Positions 46,311-57,129 of a DNA stretch of 64,000 nucleotides are shown here, piece by piece. Origin of the DNA: Chondrosia reniformis. Its lineage: Eukaryota; Porifera; Demospongiae; Chondrillida; Chondrillidae. How positions within the stretch are numbered: the first letter of the stretch is position 1; the number at the start of each line of letters is the position of its first letter. The notes below the pieces were generated by a model. That model was given only the letters and a program-made list of their open reading frames with translations. It made no database searches and was not told the origin of the DNA. Where the stretch lies: positions 6,758,001 through 6,822,000 of the forward strand of contig OX359190.1 of the NCBI GenBank assembly GCA_947172415.1, given 5' to 3'. The position numbers and the translations under genes are program-made.

Positions 46311-46659
46311 ATGCTTATCTTCAACATAAGCACAGAATTAAGGGGGATCATTTATAAAACGTCAAACTGACCATAGCTTAAATTAACTTCTCATTGCGGG
46401 ACGTATAGCCATTTTACTGGAGTATGAGTATCACATGGTTACTAATATTATTCATAGTTATTATAGAGCATTCCAAACAATTTCACAGTTAAAAATAACG
46501 CTGTAAATCGTATGTAAACGTTTGTTAACTTCCGTTAAATGCTTCCCAATGTACGTAGACTAACCATTATGTAACCTTTAGCAAACTATTGTAAGCTAAT
46601 AGTTTACGTAATGGCGTAAATTCATGTAAACTACTATATTTTTTGCTGTGATAGAAAAA

Positions 46660-47395
46660 TGGAAGGAGACTACACTAAAGGAATTGCAATAGATGTGTTA
46701 TCAAGGGCTGGACATCAGCTAAGCAGATCAACAATTTTGAAAGTGCAAAATGCATTAGAGTGGAACACCGGGGCAGTGCATACTGCCAAATGATAAGGGA
46801 AGCAAATAAAGTAAAAAGATAGGAATGGGCAATGGAAAACTTAGGAGACAATTTTGAAGATTGTATCTTCTCAGATGAAACTACGGTTTAATTAGAAAAC
46901 CACAGAGGATTCTGCTGCACAAAGACAGGAAGAAAACCAAGGAGCAAGGCAAGACCAAAGCACCCCATAAAAGTACACGTTTGGGCTGCCATTAGCAAGA
47001 CAGGGAGATCGGGTGTATGCATTTTTGATGGATGCATGGATGCAATAACAAATGTCAACATTTTGGAGAAGACACTACTGCCCATGAATAAAGAATTGTT
47101 TCCCAATGGTCATCCTTTTATTCAGGAAAATGACCCAAAGCATACTTCTAAACATGCAAAAAAATATTATGACGAACATGGAATAAAATGGTGGCCTACT
47201 CCACCAGAGTCACCTGATGCCAACCCCATGGAGAATCTATGGCATGAGCTGAAAGAATATATTCGAAGAGTGGTAAAAGCAAAGCCTAAGGTAGAACTTA
47301 TTCAAGGCATAAAGGCATTTGGGATACTGTTGACAATCAGAAATGCACAAAATACATTAATCACTTAAGAAACGTCTTGCCTATAATCATAGAAT
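46660..47395 (+). pseudogene. Tc1/mariner-type transposase, degraded
   Basis: The order of motifs is complete for the catalytic part: CIFSDETTV (first D), KVHVWAAISKTGRSGVCIFD, FIQENDPKHTSKHAKKYYDE (second D) and SPDANPMENLWHELKEYI (third acidic residue, E). Upstream, from 46660, an HTH-like N-terminal piece reads IAIDVLSRAGHQLSRSTI. At least two in-frame stops (one just after SDETTV) and two frame changes interrupt it, the last near AFGILL/WDTVDN. The C-terminus ends in IIEYEGGPTGY. It belongs to the DDE_3 group and is related to the remnant at 8197-8640. I found no convincing terminal repeats. Confidence 0.75.
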
Positions 47396-47736
47396 ATGAA
47401 GGAGGACCAACAGGGTACTAAACTAACGTTTTTATCTTATATATTTTATTCTTTCTGTTATTGCATACAACCATTCGCTTTTCCTTCGCCCGAAGTACTA
47501 ACAAAATTCTCCCTAAGTTGGAGAAATTTTTGCCCGAATTACCAACGAATTGTGATCGATATTATACATACCTACCTTGGCGATGGAAACATTTTTTCTG
47601 TACGTACCGTATATATATACATAATTTGGTGACACAACTTACCACACCTTAAAATTAAGGTATTTGATTTGTGTTAGGATTATACGTATACATTGCCAAC
47701 TTCATGTTACAAATTATTTCTAATCTCTTAGGAGAA

Positions 47737-48000
47737 TGCTGAGGGCTGCAGCAGAAGGGGACAACAGCCAGGTCCGTATCTTAGTTGTAGGGAGCATCAT
47801 CTGTGGCATCAAGGACGCCTACATCGTCATTGAGAAGAAGGTGCTGTTCCACGCCACCAAGCTAACTGATGTTGTCCGCTCCTCTTTTCCATGTTTTTGT
47901 ATTCAACTTTCCTATGTAGCTTTATTTCTAGAGCATGTACTTTTGCAGAAACTAAAAAACACACTATTGCTAAGCTTATTGTTAGGCTTGGACTTTAGTT
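47737..48000 (+). CDS. Possible C-terminal exon of the SAMD3-like gene
   Basis: After an acceptor-like TCTCTTAG near 47731, the frame reads MLRAAAEGDNSQVRILVVGS, then KDAYIVIEKKVLFHATKLTD, FPCFCIQLSYVALFLEHVLL. The pattern 'Y.VIE..VLF....L.D....SF..F...Y......FLEH.LL' matches the C-terminal module that ends SAMD3-like proteins of fish and invertebrates, where the usual form is a VFN.YP block. It is in the same orientation as the middle exons at 42256-43960 and separated from them by repeat insertions. The join is inferred. Confidence 0.4.
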
Positions 48001-48644
48001 ATGCTTTAGTTTTACTTCTTCATTGCTTTATTATGTTTCTGTTTTGTCACAAACAATAATTTTAATGTAGGGATGGTACGGGTATGGTATTATACATGAT
48101 ACAAAAATAGAAGTGAATCTCATAGATCATCCTGAGCCATTCTCATGCATACAAGGCAATAAAACATGTATAGCTCTTGCAAAGTAATAGATTTTGATAA
48201 ACCAGTATACTACACATTCATGACCTCCTTCATATAAAACTACTAATAGGGTGTTAATAGCACAGGAGAGAGCAATAATGATGCCTTTTCTATAAACGAT
48301 TCCAGGTATTAAGCGGCAGCTGCATCTTACTACTAGCTCAGCTACACTTTCTGAATCCAGCTATTATGGCAACCTATACTCCAGCTTCAAAGGGGTTAGG
48401 GTTTTTTTCGGATTAGTAAAGATTTCACAAAATGTGTACAAAGTACAAATATAGTCTTAATCATCAACACTTAATTTTTGTCAGAGAGTATAGTATATTT
48501 CTTCCCAATCTGGTCGAGCAGCTTCAGTTTGTGATTGACAGTTAGGCTCTTGTGCGCTCTTGGCCTTCGTTATAGACATCATTACATGTATTTTACCTGG
48601 ATTCATCCGCGTAAGGCCAAAATATTTTGCGTTAGCAGTGACAT

Positions 48645-50335
48645 ATGATTAGTTATTTGTCATTTGGATTTGCAAGGGTTCGGATTAACATGATTCAGAT
48701 TGGGTCCACATGTAATTACATGAGTAAGCAGTCACCCCATGGGGTAACTAGGAGAGCAGCCGAGATTCCCATTCCATGGAAGGAGATAATGTCTGAAGAT
48801 GGCTTGTATTGGTTTGAATACCTTTCCAAAGCACACAAGATGTAAGAAGGATTCCTCTTTGTGGGTGCAATGAGTATGGGACCCTTAGCCCAAGGGAAAC
48901 AAACCTGGAGCCATTGAGCCTCTACGTCATTTGCATTGCAGACCCCGGATCAGGCAAGTCACAAGGTTTTAGTATCTCAATCCGGCAGCCTCATAATTGT
49001 CTGGTACTAGAGGAAAAAAGAGAGATGACTGTAGACGAGTATAGCAGGCGCAAGGATTATTTAAACACCCTGAATGGGCATGCACTTATTACCTATGCGG
49101 AGATGACAGCCTTTTTTAATTTGCTTCAAAGAAGACAGATGGAAAGCCAAGGAAAGAGACGGCTCTACTGCAGTTTCTTTGATGGTTCTGAGTTGACCAA
49201 ATAGATCTTCTGCCAATAGGGAAAAGGTTCCACAATCTTGTGTGTGCATGTGTGGATACCTGCAGCCAGTCTTTTTTTTTCATAAAAAGTGTACCCCACC
49301 CTTTGCAACTTTGGCAATGGATTTGTTGACAGGCTGCTGCTCTGCATCCCTACGCAGGTAGGTCATGTGCATTACCTGCCAAAAAAAATAAAATGGCCGT
49401 CAAAAAAGAACACTAAAATATGGCGAATATTCTTCTTTCCTAATAGACATCTGGTTTAAGAGAAGATTTCTTTGAAGACCTTTACTAAGTAAGTAGCTGT
49501 ATGGCTTATTATTTCGTTTGTATTATACTCCTTTTTATAGAAAGAAACAAATTTATTCAATTGAAAAGGCGGTCATGGAGATGATGGTAAAAAGTAAATA
49601 ACTGTCTCAAAGGATTGCTCACATGATTTTCACCACATCGGCTTTTAAAATACCATTGCATTACTGAGATATGCAGCTTTTTAGGGATTTTCGAAAGACA
49701 TTACGAACAAAAACATGTATGAGCAAATCGTGTAAAGAAGGTAGCCAAAATTGCTTGATCAAGTTGATAGATTAGCATATTGTGGATTTTTGAAGAAAAT
49801 AATCATAGGGCATTTACCGATGATGTATTAGCAGCAAATAGGATGTACGTGATGGAGGTAAACATCCAAAAAGTCGTAACTTAAAAATGAAGTGAATTTG
49901 GCAAATTTTACTTACGCAATAATAGATTACTGTTTGAACTTTAACTTTTTAAATTGACTTAATTTTTCATTTCAGTTCCCCTTTAATCCGTGTATATATA
50001 AGGATCATTTTTGTATTCCTACCAACCACAAAGTGTTTGCTGGGCTCTTGCTATTTGCAGCTGTAGGATGTGGCAGAACGTAATATATGTAAGTCACTTT
50101 AAATTGTACCATAAGAACTTCAATATTCTATTTTCGTCCTGCTGTAGTATCTACAATTAGAAGATTCACTAAGGCAGAATGGTCAGGGGTCCATACCAGA
50201 ATCTATTATTGTGACTAACATCAGCTTTGATTCTATGGAGCAGTCAGAACTGCCACCACAACCGCCGTCACAACTGCCGTCACAACCGCCGTCACAACCG
50301 CCGCCACCACCATCACCTGCAAAACCCTAACGGCA
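48645..50335 (+). pseudogene. P-loop (DUF3987-like) gene remnant
   Basis: The segment 48645-48843 contains RRAAEIPIPWKEIMSEDGLY. The segment 48914-49204 reads PLSLYVICIADPGSGKSQGF (Walker A GSGKS), then EEKREMTVDEYSRRKDYLN, HALITYAEMTAFFNLLQRR and RRLYCSFFDGSELTK. The layout of a P-loop followed by an acidic switch block and 'DG' loop resembles DUF3987-type primase/helicase-like ATPases. A downstream exon (50161-50330, after TACAATTAG) reads EDSLRQNGQGSIPESIIV and ends in a Pro/Gln/Ser-repeat tail. Stop codons after SELTK and between the first two segments show it is broken or heavily spliced. The element or gene of origin is unknown. Confidence 0.4.
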
Positions 50336-51114
50336 ACAGCAACAGACACAAAGGCCATAAAGGTCCTGGTGGAAAAGGCAATGTCGACGCCCTAAGGTTC
50401 TTGTATTGATTTGACACCTCAGTAATTCCGTACACTTGCAAACTATTTGTAAAAAATGTTCTATAATGGTATAAAGTTTATTCTTTGCATCGAGGAGGCA
50501 TCTCTGCAACAGTTTATCTTGCTTCTTCAACTTAGGCATCTCACCTAGGACGATTAGCGGTTAAATTGTAAACAAATACCTAAGGTGTTAATGAGGTATT
50601 AGCCAATTGTCTAAATTGCCGTGGGTATTCCTCAGGAAGAATACAAAGGCGCTGAGTTCTTTTATAGCTAATTGAAGTCGAATTAATGTACATAACTTAG
50701 GTGTTGCAACTAAAATAAGTAGAAACTGTTACATGACAGCAGGATGGATTGCTGACCATGAATGGATGGTTCAACAGAGGCATTGGCAACTACAAGTAAC
50801 ATACAATGACAGCTGTGTACTTGATTCTGATTGTCCTGAAGGTAGATCCAGATCATTGGCCATGGATTTACCAGGTGCAGTGAAGTTGATATTGTAATAG
50901 CACCACTGCTGCACTGACCTAGTCTGATGAAATCAGACCCAAAACTTATGCAATACTTGCTCCAGTAAAGGTTCTGACAACTTACGGCCGGTTTGCCATT
51001 GTAGAGGAGTTGTTACCCATATTGACCTCAATTAAAATTCCTCACACTCCTCTCGCGCTAAAAAGAAGGTGTTAGTAAATAAATTTATACATACGTAATA
51101 GGTATATTCGTATG

Positions 51115-51730
51115 ATGGCTCAGCAAGAGGAACGATCAGTAAAACTTGCAATCGATTCGCCCTTTCGCAACTTAGTTGTTCAATTAATTTAAAAGAAAAA
51201 CAGAGAGAAGCTTTACTGTTAGCCCTATAGCAAAATGATGTCTTTGTGAGCCTTCCAACAGGCTATGGTAAAACAATAATTACAGCCTTGCTACCAATTG
51301 CATTTGTTATCTCCAAAATTAGCCTCAGAAGGGTTCAATTGTTGTATGTGTGTCTCCATTGATAGCCCTAATGATTGATGAGAAAGAACGATTAAATAAA
51401 ATGGGAGTCAGTACTGAAGTGTTCTCAGGTATGCTACCGAAAAACCAACTGGATGGTAATTATCAGATAGTTCTGCTTAGCCCTGAAACACTGCTTAGAA
51501 ATATTGAGGTCAGGCTATTAAGTGAAAACTACAGAAAACATATTTCAGCTGTTGTGATTGATGAATGCCATTGCATATACAAATTGTAAGTTTGCTGTAG
51601 AAGGTGTTAAGTTAAATTCCAAGTTATATGATATATATATAATATAGTAAATTACATTTAAACAGGGGTGATGATTTCCGGCCAAGTTATGATAAATTGG
51701 GTGAAGTAAGAAGTTTAGTTCCTCCTAAAA
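51115..51730 (+). pseudogene. RecQ-like DNA helicase, N-terminal helicase domain, interrupted
   Basis: Motif I is FVSLPTGYGKTIITALLPIA; motif Ia is VSPLIALMIDEKERL; then ILLSPETLL-like text; and motif II is AVVIDECHCIYKL (DECH box). A GT-AG intron runs from about 51587 to 51665, and the next exon reads GDDFRPSYDKLGEVRSLVPP, the invariant RecQ segment after the DEAH box. Ten codons later the frame runs into repeat family X at 51731, so helicase motifs III-VI, the RecQ-Ct and HRDC domains are absent. A frame or splice adjustment is also needed between motifs I and Ia. RecQ enzymes unwind recombination intermediates; sponges have many RecQ-like copies. This one is dead. Confidence 0.7.
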
Positions 51731-51975
51731 CTGCCGCCCCCCGAATCAACTCGAACTACTTAGCCGTATCGTTGGCATTTAATATATACATTCGTAATAC
51801 TAACGATTGAGGACGCTTAAGTGTCCTGAACACTATAAATAGCGACAGAAAAGGTTCGTTAACTAAAGCTTCCTGAACGCCGCCGCCATTTGCAAAACGA
51901 TGTATTGATGTATAAATTAAGTATTATAACGGCAAATGAAAACAATATAAGGGGCTCATAGGCAGCCCCTAAAAA
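51731..51975. repeat. Family X, copy 3 (shortened)
   Basis: Begins CTGCCGCCCCCCGAATCAAC and ends with a hairpin at about 51950-51970 (AGGGGCTcataGGCAGCCCCT-like). It lacks the first inverted-repeat arm and about 110 bases of the 3' AT-rich part. It interrupts the RecQ-like exon. Confidence 0.7.
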
Positions 51976-51979
51976 CGCA

Positions 51980-52880
51980 AGAGAATACAAAGAAACCAAA
52001 ATGGCCGCCTTCAGGCAGGCTTAGTATTCTTAGTGTTTCTTGATCAAATGAACTCCATTCTTCTTTTAATGCTCAGCCAAGTTTGATTTAAAGAAGTTCA
52101 AAAGAATAATACTGAAAACAGCTTGTTTAACGGTCAGTAAATATCGTTTACATTCTTGTGCCACTTTAGTGCGGCTAATAAAAGGTTTAGACTCACTCTG
52201 ATGTTGATATAGGTTTGTTGAAATCTTCATGGCTCAAAACAAGTTAAAGGAAGACGTTTTTAATTTTTAAAGCCTGAAACCTGTACCAGAATTATAATCT
52301 GTACAGAAGCCTTTGGCATGGGGATGGACTGTCCCAATATAAAACAAATCTGTCACTACATGTTTGTAGTGTACTCCTGATAATTACATACTACAAACTG
52401 GCACAGGTGGTAGAGATGGGGGACAAGCAAGAGCCCTTTACATATATGCACAGACGAAAATTAATACAAGTAGAGAAATGAGAGAGTATTGTACTAATAA
52501 AGATATATGCAGGAGACATTTGTATATGTACATGAAGTCTGCCACTTGTGACTTTAGTACATCAACAGTGTGTAGATGTTGTGATATATGTGCTGTTGCT
52601 TGTAAATGTGGCAATTTTGTTAACTTGGTTACATTCATTGAAATGGAAGTTATTTCACTGCACATGCATGCAAAAATACACTGTCAAGTGGCACACCTCA
52701 AACATTCCTGAGGAACAAAGCTACTCTAGAGGGATGAGTTTACATCCACCAGCTTAACAAATTAACATATTTGGGGTGTCGATATTCATACCTTAACCTG
52801 AAGCGTGTTAACACACAATATATAAGGCAATGCAATATCACTGTAATACTATAGACTTCTGGAGCTGCTAAGTATTATTA
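51980..52880. other. No recognisable gene
   Basis: Overlapping plus- and minus-strand open frames at 52438-52757 are short and Cys/His-rich by chance composition. No motif could be supported. Confidence 0.4.
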
Positions 52881-54980
52881 TGCATAGAGGTGAGGAACCT
52901 GGTTCTTCAAGTGCACCTAAAGATTGCAGTAACTATACATGTGCCTTCTGTGAGAAGGAAGTAGCCTCCAAGTATTAGCGCATCAATATTTTTGGAAAAT
53001 CTAAAGAGTCAATTGTATCAAAAGTAGAGAAATTTGCTGAAATGCAGTTGCTTGGGATTGACTTTGACGTAGCAGTAAGGAAAACCTAAGGTCGAAACCA
53101 GCCCTGACTTCCTCAAGCATCACTATTGCTCAATCACTTCGGATTAATGCTAGCCCCTTCGACCTCTCGAGCCGATTATGTAGCGCCAAGGGGGAGATTG
53201 TTGTGTATTATTATATATACTCTCAATTGACTAACACCAATGAATATTAGACGAGATCATGGGTAGAATATCTGCTACGGCCAGTCCCGGTCTTGGACCT
53301 GTTGTGGAACCTAGCCCAAGCCTTGCCTTGAAAGTAAACACTAATTGGTACCGTACATCAAGGAAACATATGGCTTTGCTGACTTCTGCATCTGACCTCA
53401 AATAATCAAAGATCACTTCTTTCTTCCAGATAGTTAATGACGTGGCAAAGCTGATTGAGGAGACGCCAGAAGTAATGGAAGTCTTCCAAGCTGCCCAGTC
53501 CCAAAGCGGGTTGCCTACCTGCATCCATAGTTAAAACATTTGCAGTTAAATGTAGAGAGGAATGCTGAAAAGCTACCCCAACAAGGAGACATGAGGAGTA
53601 GTTAAAGAAGTTTTCCACATCACTCTTTATATACACTGGTCCTATGGCCTATAACTTTCTCCATCAGATTCTCTGCCTTCCCTCAGGACTGTGCAATGCA
53701 TTGTATCAAAAGAGTACGAACCTCTACATAAAGGGGAGTTTGGATTCCATGAACTCCTAGTTCACATAATTGCTTACAATGCTTCTAAGGTGATTGCTGT
53801 GTGAAAGATGCAGTGTGTGTTATATCTAGAGTATAGAATTTGACAGTGAGACTAATAGACTTGTAGGGTTCATGCTGCCATGTAATGACCAGGGACTGCC
53901 TGTCAGTGACAGCTATACCGCCGTCTCTTTTGAATCCATTGAGGAGTCTTTTCCTGTTGCAGCCATAGCCAAGTACGCTTTCGTGTACATGCCACAGCCA
54001 CTCACTGAAGGTGTTCCTGTTGGCTTGTTTAGGTACAGATAACTACAAATTATGTGCAGATTTAGTGCTCAAGCAGTGGAATTATGTGTTTACAGAATGC
54101 AGAAAAGGGGCATCACTGTAGTTTCTTATGGAGCTGATGGTGACTCACGAGAATTGAAGGTGATGCAAATCTCTCCCAAACTCAGTCTGTCCACCAATCC
54201 TTCACCAGCATACTCTTCATTTTCACTAAACTTGCCAAAGGTACAAATCCCATCAGACTGGTGGTCTTGGTTTGCTATCAGAAATCCAACCCATATAGCA
54301 TATGTGCAAGACCCTGTTCATATAGCCGTGAAGCTCAAAGCAGTGCTGCTTAAACCATCTACTGTACTTCCAATGGGAATGTACTTGGCTGGGGTGCATC
54401 ATCTACTTTATACAACACAATTTCGGCAAAGATCTGCATGGTTTGCATAAGCAAAACAAGCAAATCTGTATTGTCACTCCTATCAAAACTTCCGGATGCT
54501 CAAGGTACAATGGCATTTCTACGTTTGATGCAGTGTGTAGTGGACAGTTACCTGGACAAGAAGCTTGGTCCAAAGGTTCGACTGGATAAAGCCTGGTTTG
54601 CTGTCTTCCTTGTGCGCTACTGGCGTTGGTGGCTGTTTCAGCACCCCCATTACACACTCACTCATAACGTCGTAACCACAAATACTTATGAATGCATTGA
54701 GCTGAATGCACATGCGCTGATACTCCTTCTGATGCAACATGATGTACTTACTGGTGAATCATTTCTACCGTGGATGTTAGGGTCTCAAATGTGTGAGAAG
54801 ATGTTTAGGGCTGCACAAAGTATGAGCAGCACATTTTCCACCACAATCAACTTTGCTATGCTAGGACTCCTGCGTAGGCTACACAGATTGCACATGCAAG
54901 TTTGCCTAGAATTAACAGATAGACAGCACAGGGATCCAATATCCATGAGTAGAAGCCCACAAGAAGGATGGAGTCAATAA
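52881..54980 (+). pseudogene. Unnamed transposase-like protein with an N-terminal zinc-binding module
   Basis: An N-terminal block from 52881 reads YTCAFCEKEVASKY and RINIFGKSKESI, like a ZAD-type zinc-binding module. Further blocks are IVNDVAKLIEETPEVMEVF (near 53431), EFDSETNRLVGFMLPCNDQG and SFPVAAIAKYAFVYMPQPL (53834-54040). From 54052 there are RGITVVSYGADGDSRELKVM, AYVQDPVHIAVKLKAVLLKP, then from 54438 LDKAWFAVFLVRYWRWWLF, NAHALILLLMQHDV and LPWMLGSQMCEKMFRAAQSM. The family is conserved in many invertebrate genomes but I know no established name. Acidic residues in DGDSR, VQDPVH and CEKMFRAA are placed like the D-D-E of RNase H-fold transposases such as P element and hAT, which is my inference. 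Several stops and frame changes separate the blocks. Confidence 0.5.
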
Positions 54981-54996
54981 GCAAGACAAACTTCCA

Positions 54997-55326
54997 GTGC
55001 GTTCGAGTTTCTCATGTGAGGACATCGCAAATACTGTTAAAAGAGGAAAGAAAAATGCCCAGGAGACTATGGAGGCCCTGGGGATGGCAGCCGAACCAAA
55101 GGAAAATGAATATTGGGATAATCCACCAATCCCCACTTTCAAAGAGGATGACATGGACGAAGAGCAAAATGAAGATGAGGGTCTAGATCAGGTAACTGAA
55201 AACCCACCCCACAATGTGGAACCCTACACATCGGCGGACAAAGAAGATTTAGCCTCCAGTATCCAACAACTTGTTGAGGCAGGAATCATTGGGGAAGACC
55301 TAAAGCACACCTCAAGAATCTTCTGA
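54997..55326 (+). CDS. C-terminal coil of the transposase-like protein
   Basis: A 109-codon frame following directly on the previous one. It begins RSSFSCEDIANTVKRGKKNA, continues QETMEALGMAAEPKEN and ends in an acidic stretch with KEDDMDEEQNEDEG and SSIQQLVEAGIIGED. Members of the same invertebrate family end in such an acidic, helical tail. It overlaps the end of 52881-54980 by position only; a frame change joins them. Confidence 0.45.
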   Translation: MRSSFSCEDIANTVKRGKKNAQETMEALGMAAEPKENEYWDNPPIPTFKEDDMDEEQNEDEGLDQVTENPPHNVEPYTSADKEDLASSIQQLVEAGIIGEDLKHTSRIF

Positions 55327-55487
55327 TGACTGCCAAGTACTGATCTGCCCCTCCTTGATGTTGATCACAGCAAAGTGTCATCCAAAAACACAAACACCAA
55401 AGCAAGGACTGCCCTTATGTTGAAATCAACCACAATGCAAATCACTCTACATCCATAAGACAACAGTTGTGTGGTTTCTAGAGGAAG

Positions 55488-56362
55488 ATGAGAGAGTCTT
55501 CACAGATTGTTTATTCCGAGTATGAAGCCATGCCTGTGGGTGACACATGTGCTTTCAAAGAGACGCCCGGGAAGTGGAGGCTGGGAAAGTTCTACAGTTT
55601 TCATACTACTTCTAAATCTAAGAAACACCAACGGTACACAGGGAAAACTGTCAATCTTGCTAGCAAAATTAAAGGAATAGGTCTTCTCTGTTCCTGGTGC
55701 ACACCACCCACATCTACACTCCCAACGTCATCATCACCAGGACCTTCAACACCAACAAAGCTGATACAATCAACCACAAATTCTGATAGGTATACATTTG
55801 CAAATTACCAAGGGTTGCATTTCCATTGTCCATTGGCATCATACATATGCACCCTACCACCACATGCTTGTTTTGCATTGCTGGAAGGCGGCGAGAATCA
55901 AAGGAGTATCCTAGGAAATTATGAAAATTCAGTCAGCCTTGCCATGGCCCAGCATTTGAGCCTACAAGCCAGCTCAGTGTCATATAGTGAAGAGGTGCTA
56001 CATAATATGCATGCTTCAGATGGCATCACACTAGATGATGAAAGCAAAATGCATATTGAACCACCCCAACAACAGTGGGTGTATACATCAAGGTAGCATC
56101 ACCCTGTATTGCAAAGACAGGCATACATCCTAAGCAGAAAGGAACTAAATGATTTACATGTGAATGCCTTTCAAATGCTATTGAGGAAACAGTTTGAGCA
56201 TGTTGGTGGGGTGCAAAACACACAACTACAGCGGAAGTGCCCACTCCAGTTACAAGATGTCGGTAGACCATACTACAGGTCATTCATGTGCGCAGTTCAC
56301 ACTGGGCAGCACTTAAAGTAAATGGAAGCACCATTTCACTGTATGACTCATCATACCTCCTC
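55488..56362 (+). pseudogene. Ulp1-like (C48) cysteine peptidase gene, cut by a LINE
   Basis: The frame from 55488 reads IVYSEYEAMPVGDTCAFKE, PGKWRLGKFYSFHTTSKSKK and IKGIGLLCSWCTPP, a small chromo/Tudor-like lead, then YICTLPPHACFALLEGG. After a stop near 56095, in the same frame, come SRKELNDLHVNAFQMLLRKQ and GGVQNTQLQRKCPLQL. Next, in another frame, HWAALKVNGSTISLYDSSY: the histidine of HW and the aspartate of YDS are the usual Ulp1 positions. The catalytic cysteine (DCG) region is missing because the frame meets the (CCT)n tail of a LINE at 56356. The gene lies in the same orientation about 160 bp after the transposase-like gene. It is broken in this copy. Confidence 0.55.
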
Positions 56363-57125
56363 CTCCTCCTCCTCTGTGCACCTTGTCCATGGTTGGACGT
56401 TGGGCGAGATCCTGACATCAACATTAGATGGGGGTCGTTGAATTGGCTAGCAGATGTAACTGGTGGATGGTAGATCGCCACTGGTTTCTGTCCTTCACTA
56501 GCTCTCTCCAGTTGGTGATATTGGACAGGTCCCTATTGACAACATCTATCCAGCGGAGTGAGGTTCCTCCAGGCTTCCTCTTCCTACCCTGCGGCCGGCA
56601 TTTCATCAACTGTCGTTGTGGCCGAGGGTCTGGCATACTTTGAACTTGACCAAACCACTGGAGTTGTCTCAGTAGTTGAAACTGAGACGACTCCAGTGGT
56701 TTGGTCTTACACCGGTAATGCCCCTGTTTCTGTAAAAATGTCCTCATTTCTTTTCTTGTCCCACAAGGTTACTCCAACAATGTCCCGCAGACACTTAATC
56801 TGAATGGCATGTAATCTTCTGAGGTCTTGCTGTGTGACTGCCCATGTCTCTGCTCCATAAAGAAGTACGGACATCACCATCTCTCAAAACATGTGGATCT
56901 TGGTCTTCTTACTCACGCTTCGACTTCTGAACACCTTTCTCCTCCACGTCTGGTACACTGTGGCTGCCTTCTCCAGTCGTGTTCTCACGTCTCCATCTAC
57001 CCTATCAGTCCGCCCCACTTCACTCCCCAGATAGGAGAAGGCTTCCACAGCCTCCAGCATGTTCCCTCTCAGTGTGATTGCTGGTTGGTCATCATCAGTC
57101 TCTACTCCGATACTCATAGTGTTAT
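56356..57125 (-). mobile_element. LINE 3' fragment with reverse-transcriptase end
   Basis: On the minus strand 56884-57117 reads ITLRGNMLEAVEAFSYLGSE and DVRTRLEKAATVYQTWRRKV, the thumb region of a LINE reverse transcriptase. Next is SVLLYGAETWAVTQQD-like text in another frame. Then 56424-56747 reads LRQLQWFGQVQSMPDPRPQR and RWIDVVNRDLSNITNWREL, the C-terminal tail. The 3' end is a run of AGG trinucleotides (56356-56374 on the plus strand as CCT), a typical microsatellite tail. It has inserted into the Ulp1-like gene. One frame change and an inverted duplication are present. Confidence 0.75.
56648..56706. repeat. 26-bp-arm palindrome within the LINE
   Basis: Arms 56648-56673 and 56681-56706 match at 25 of 26 positions when one is reverse-complemented (GACCAAACCACTGGAG at the outer edges), around a 7-base loop. 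This is an inverted duplication of coding sequence, probably from template switching. Confidence 0.8.
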
Positions 57126-57129
57126 TGTG

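Noticed and set aside
50227-50409. His/Arg-rich small protein
   Set aside because: It is the wrong frame of a Pro/Gln/Ser-repeat exon (50161-50330).
52438-52757. Cysteine-rich small proteins on both strands
   Set aside because: The cysteine spacing fits no zinc-finger pattern, there are no splice signals, and the frames overlap on opposite strands.
53180-53215. Purine tract and TGTTG start resembling a copia 3' LTR boundary (CAAGGGGGAGATTGTTG)
   Set aside because: No second LTR and no copia coding sequence were found; a single short match is not enough.
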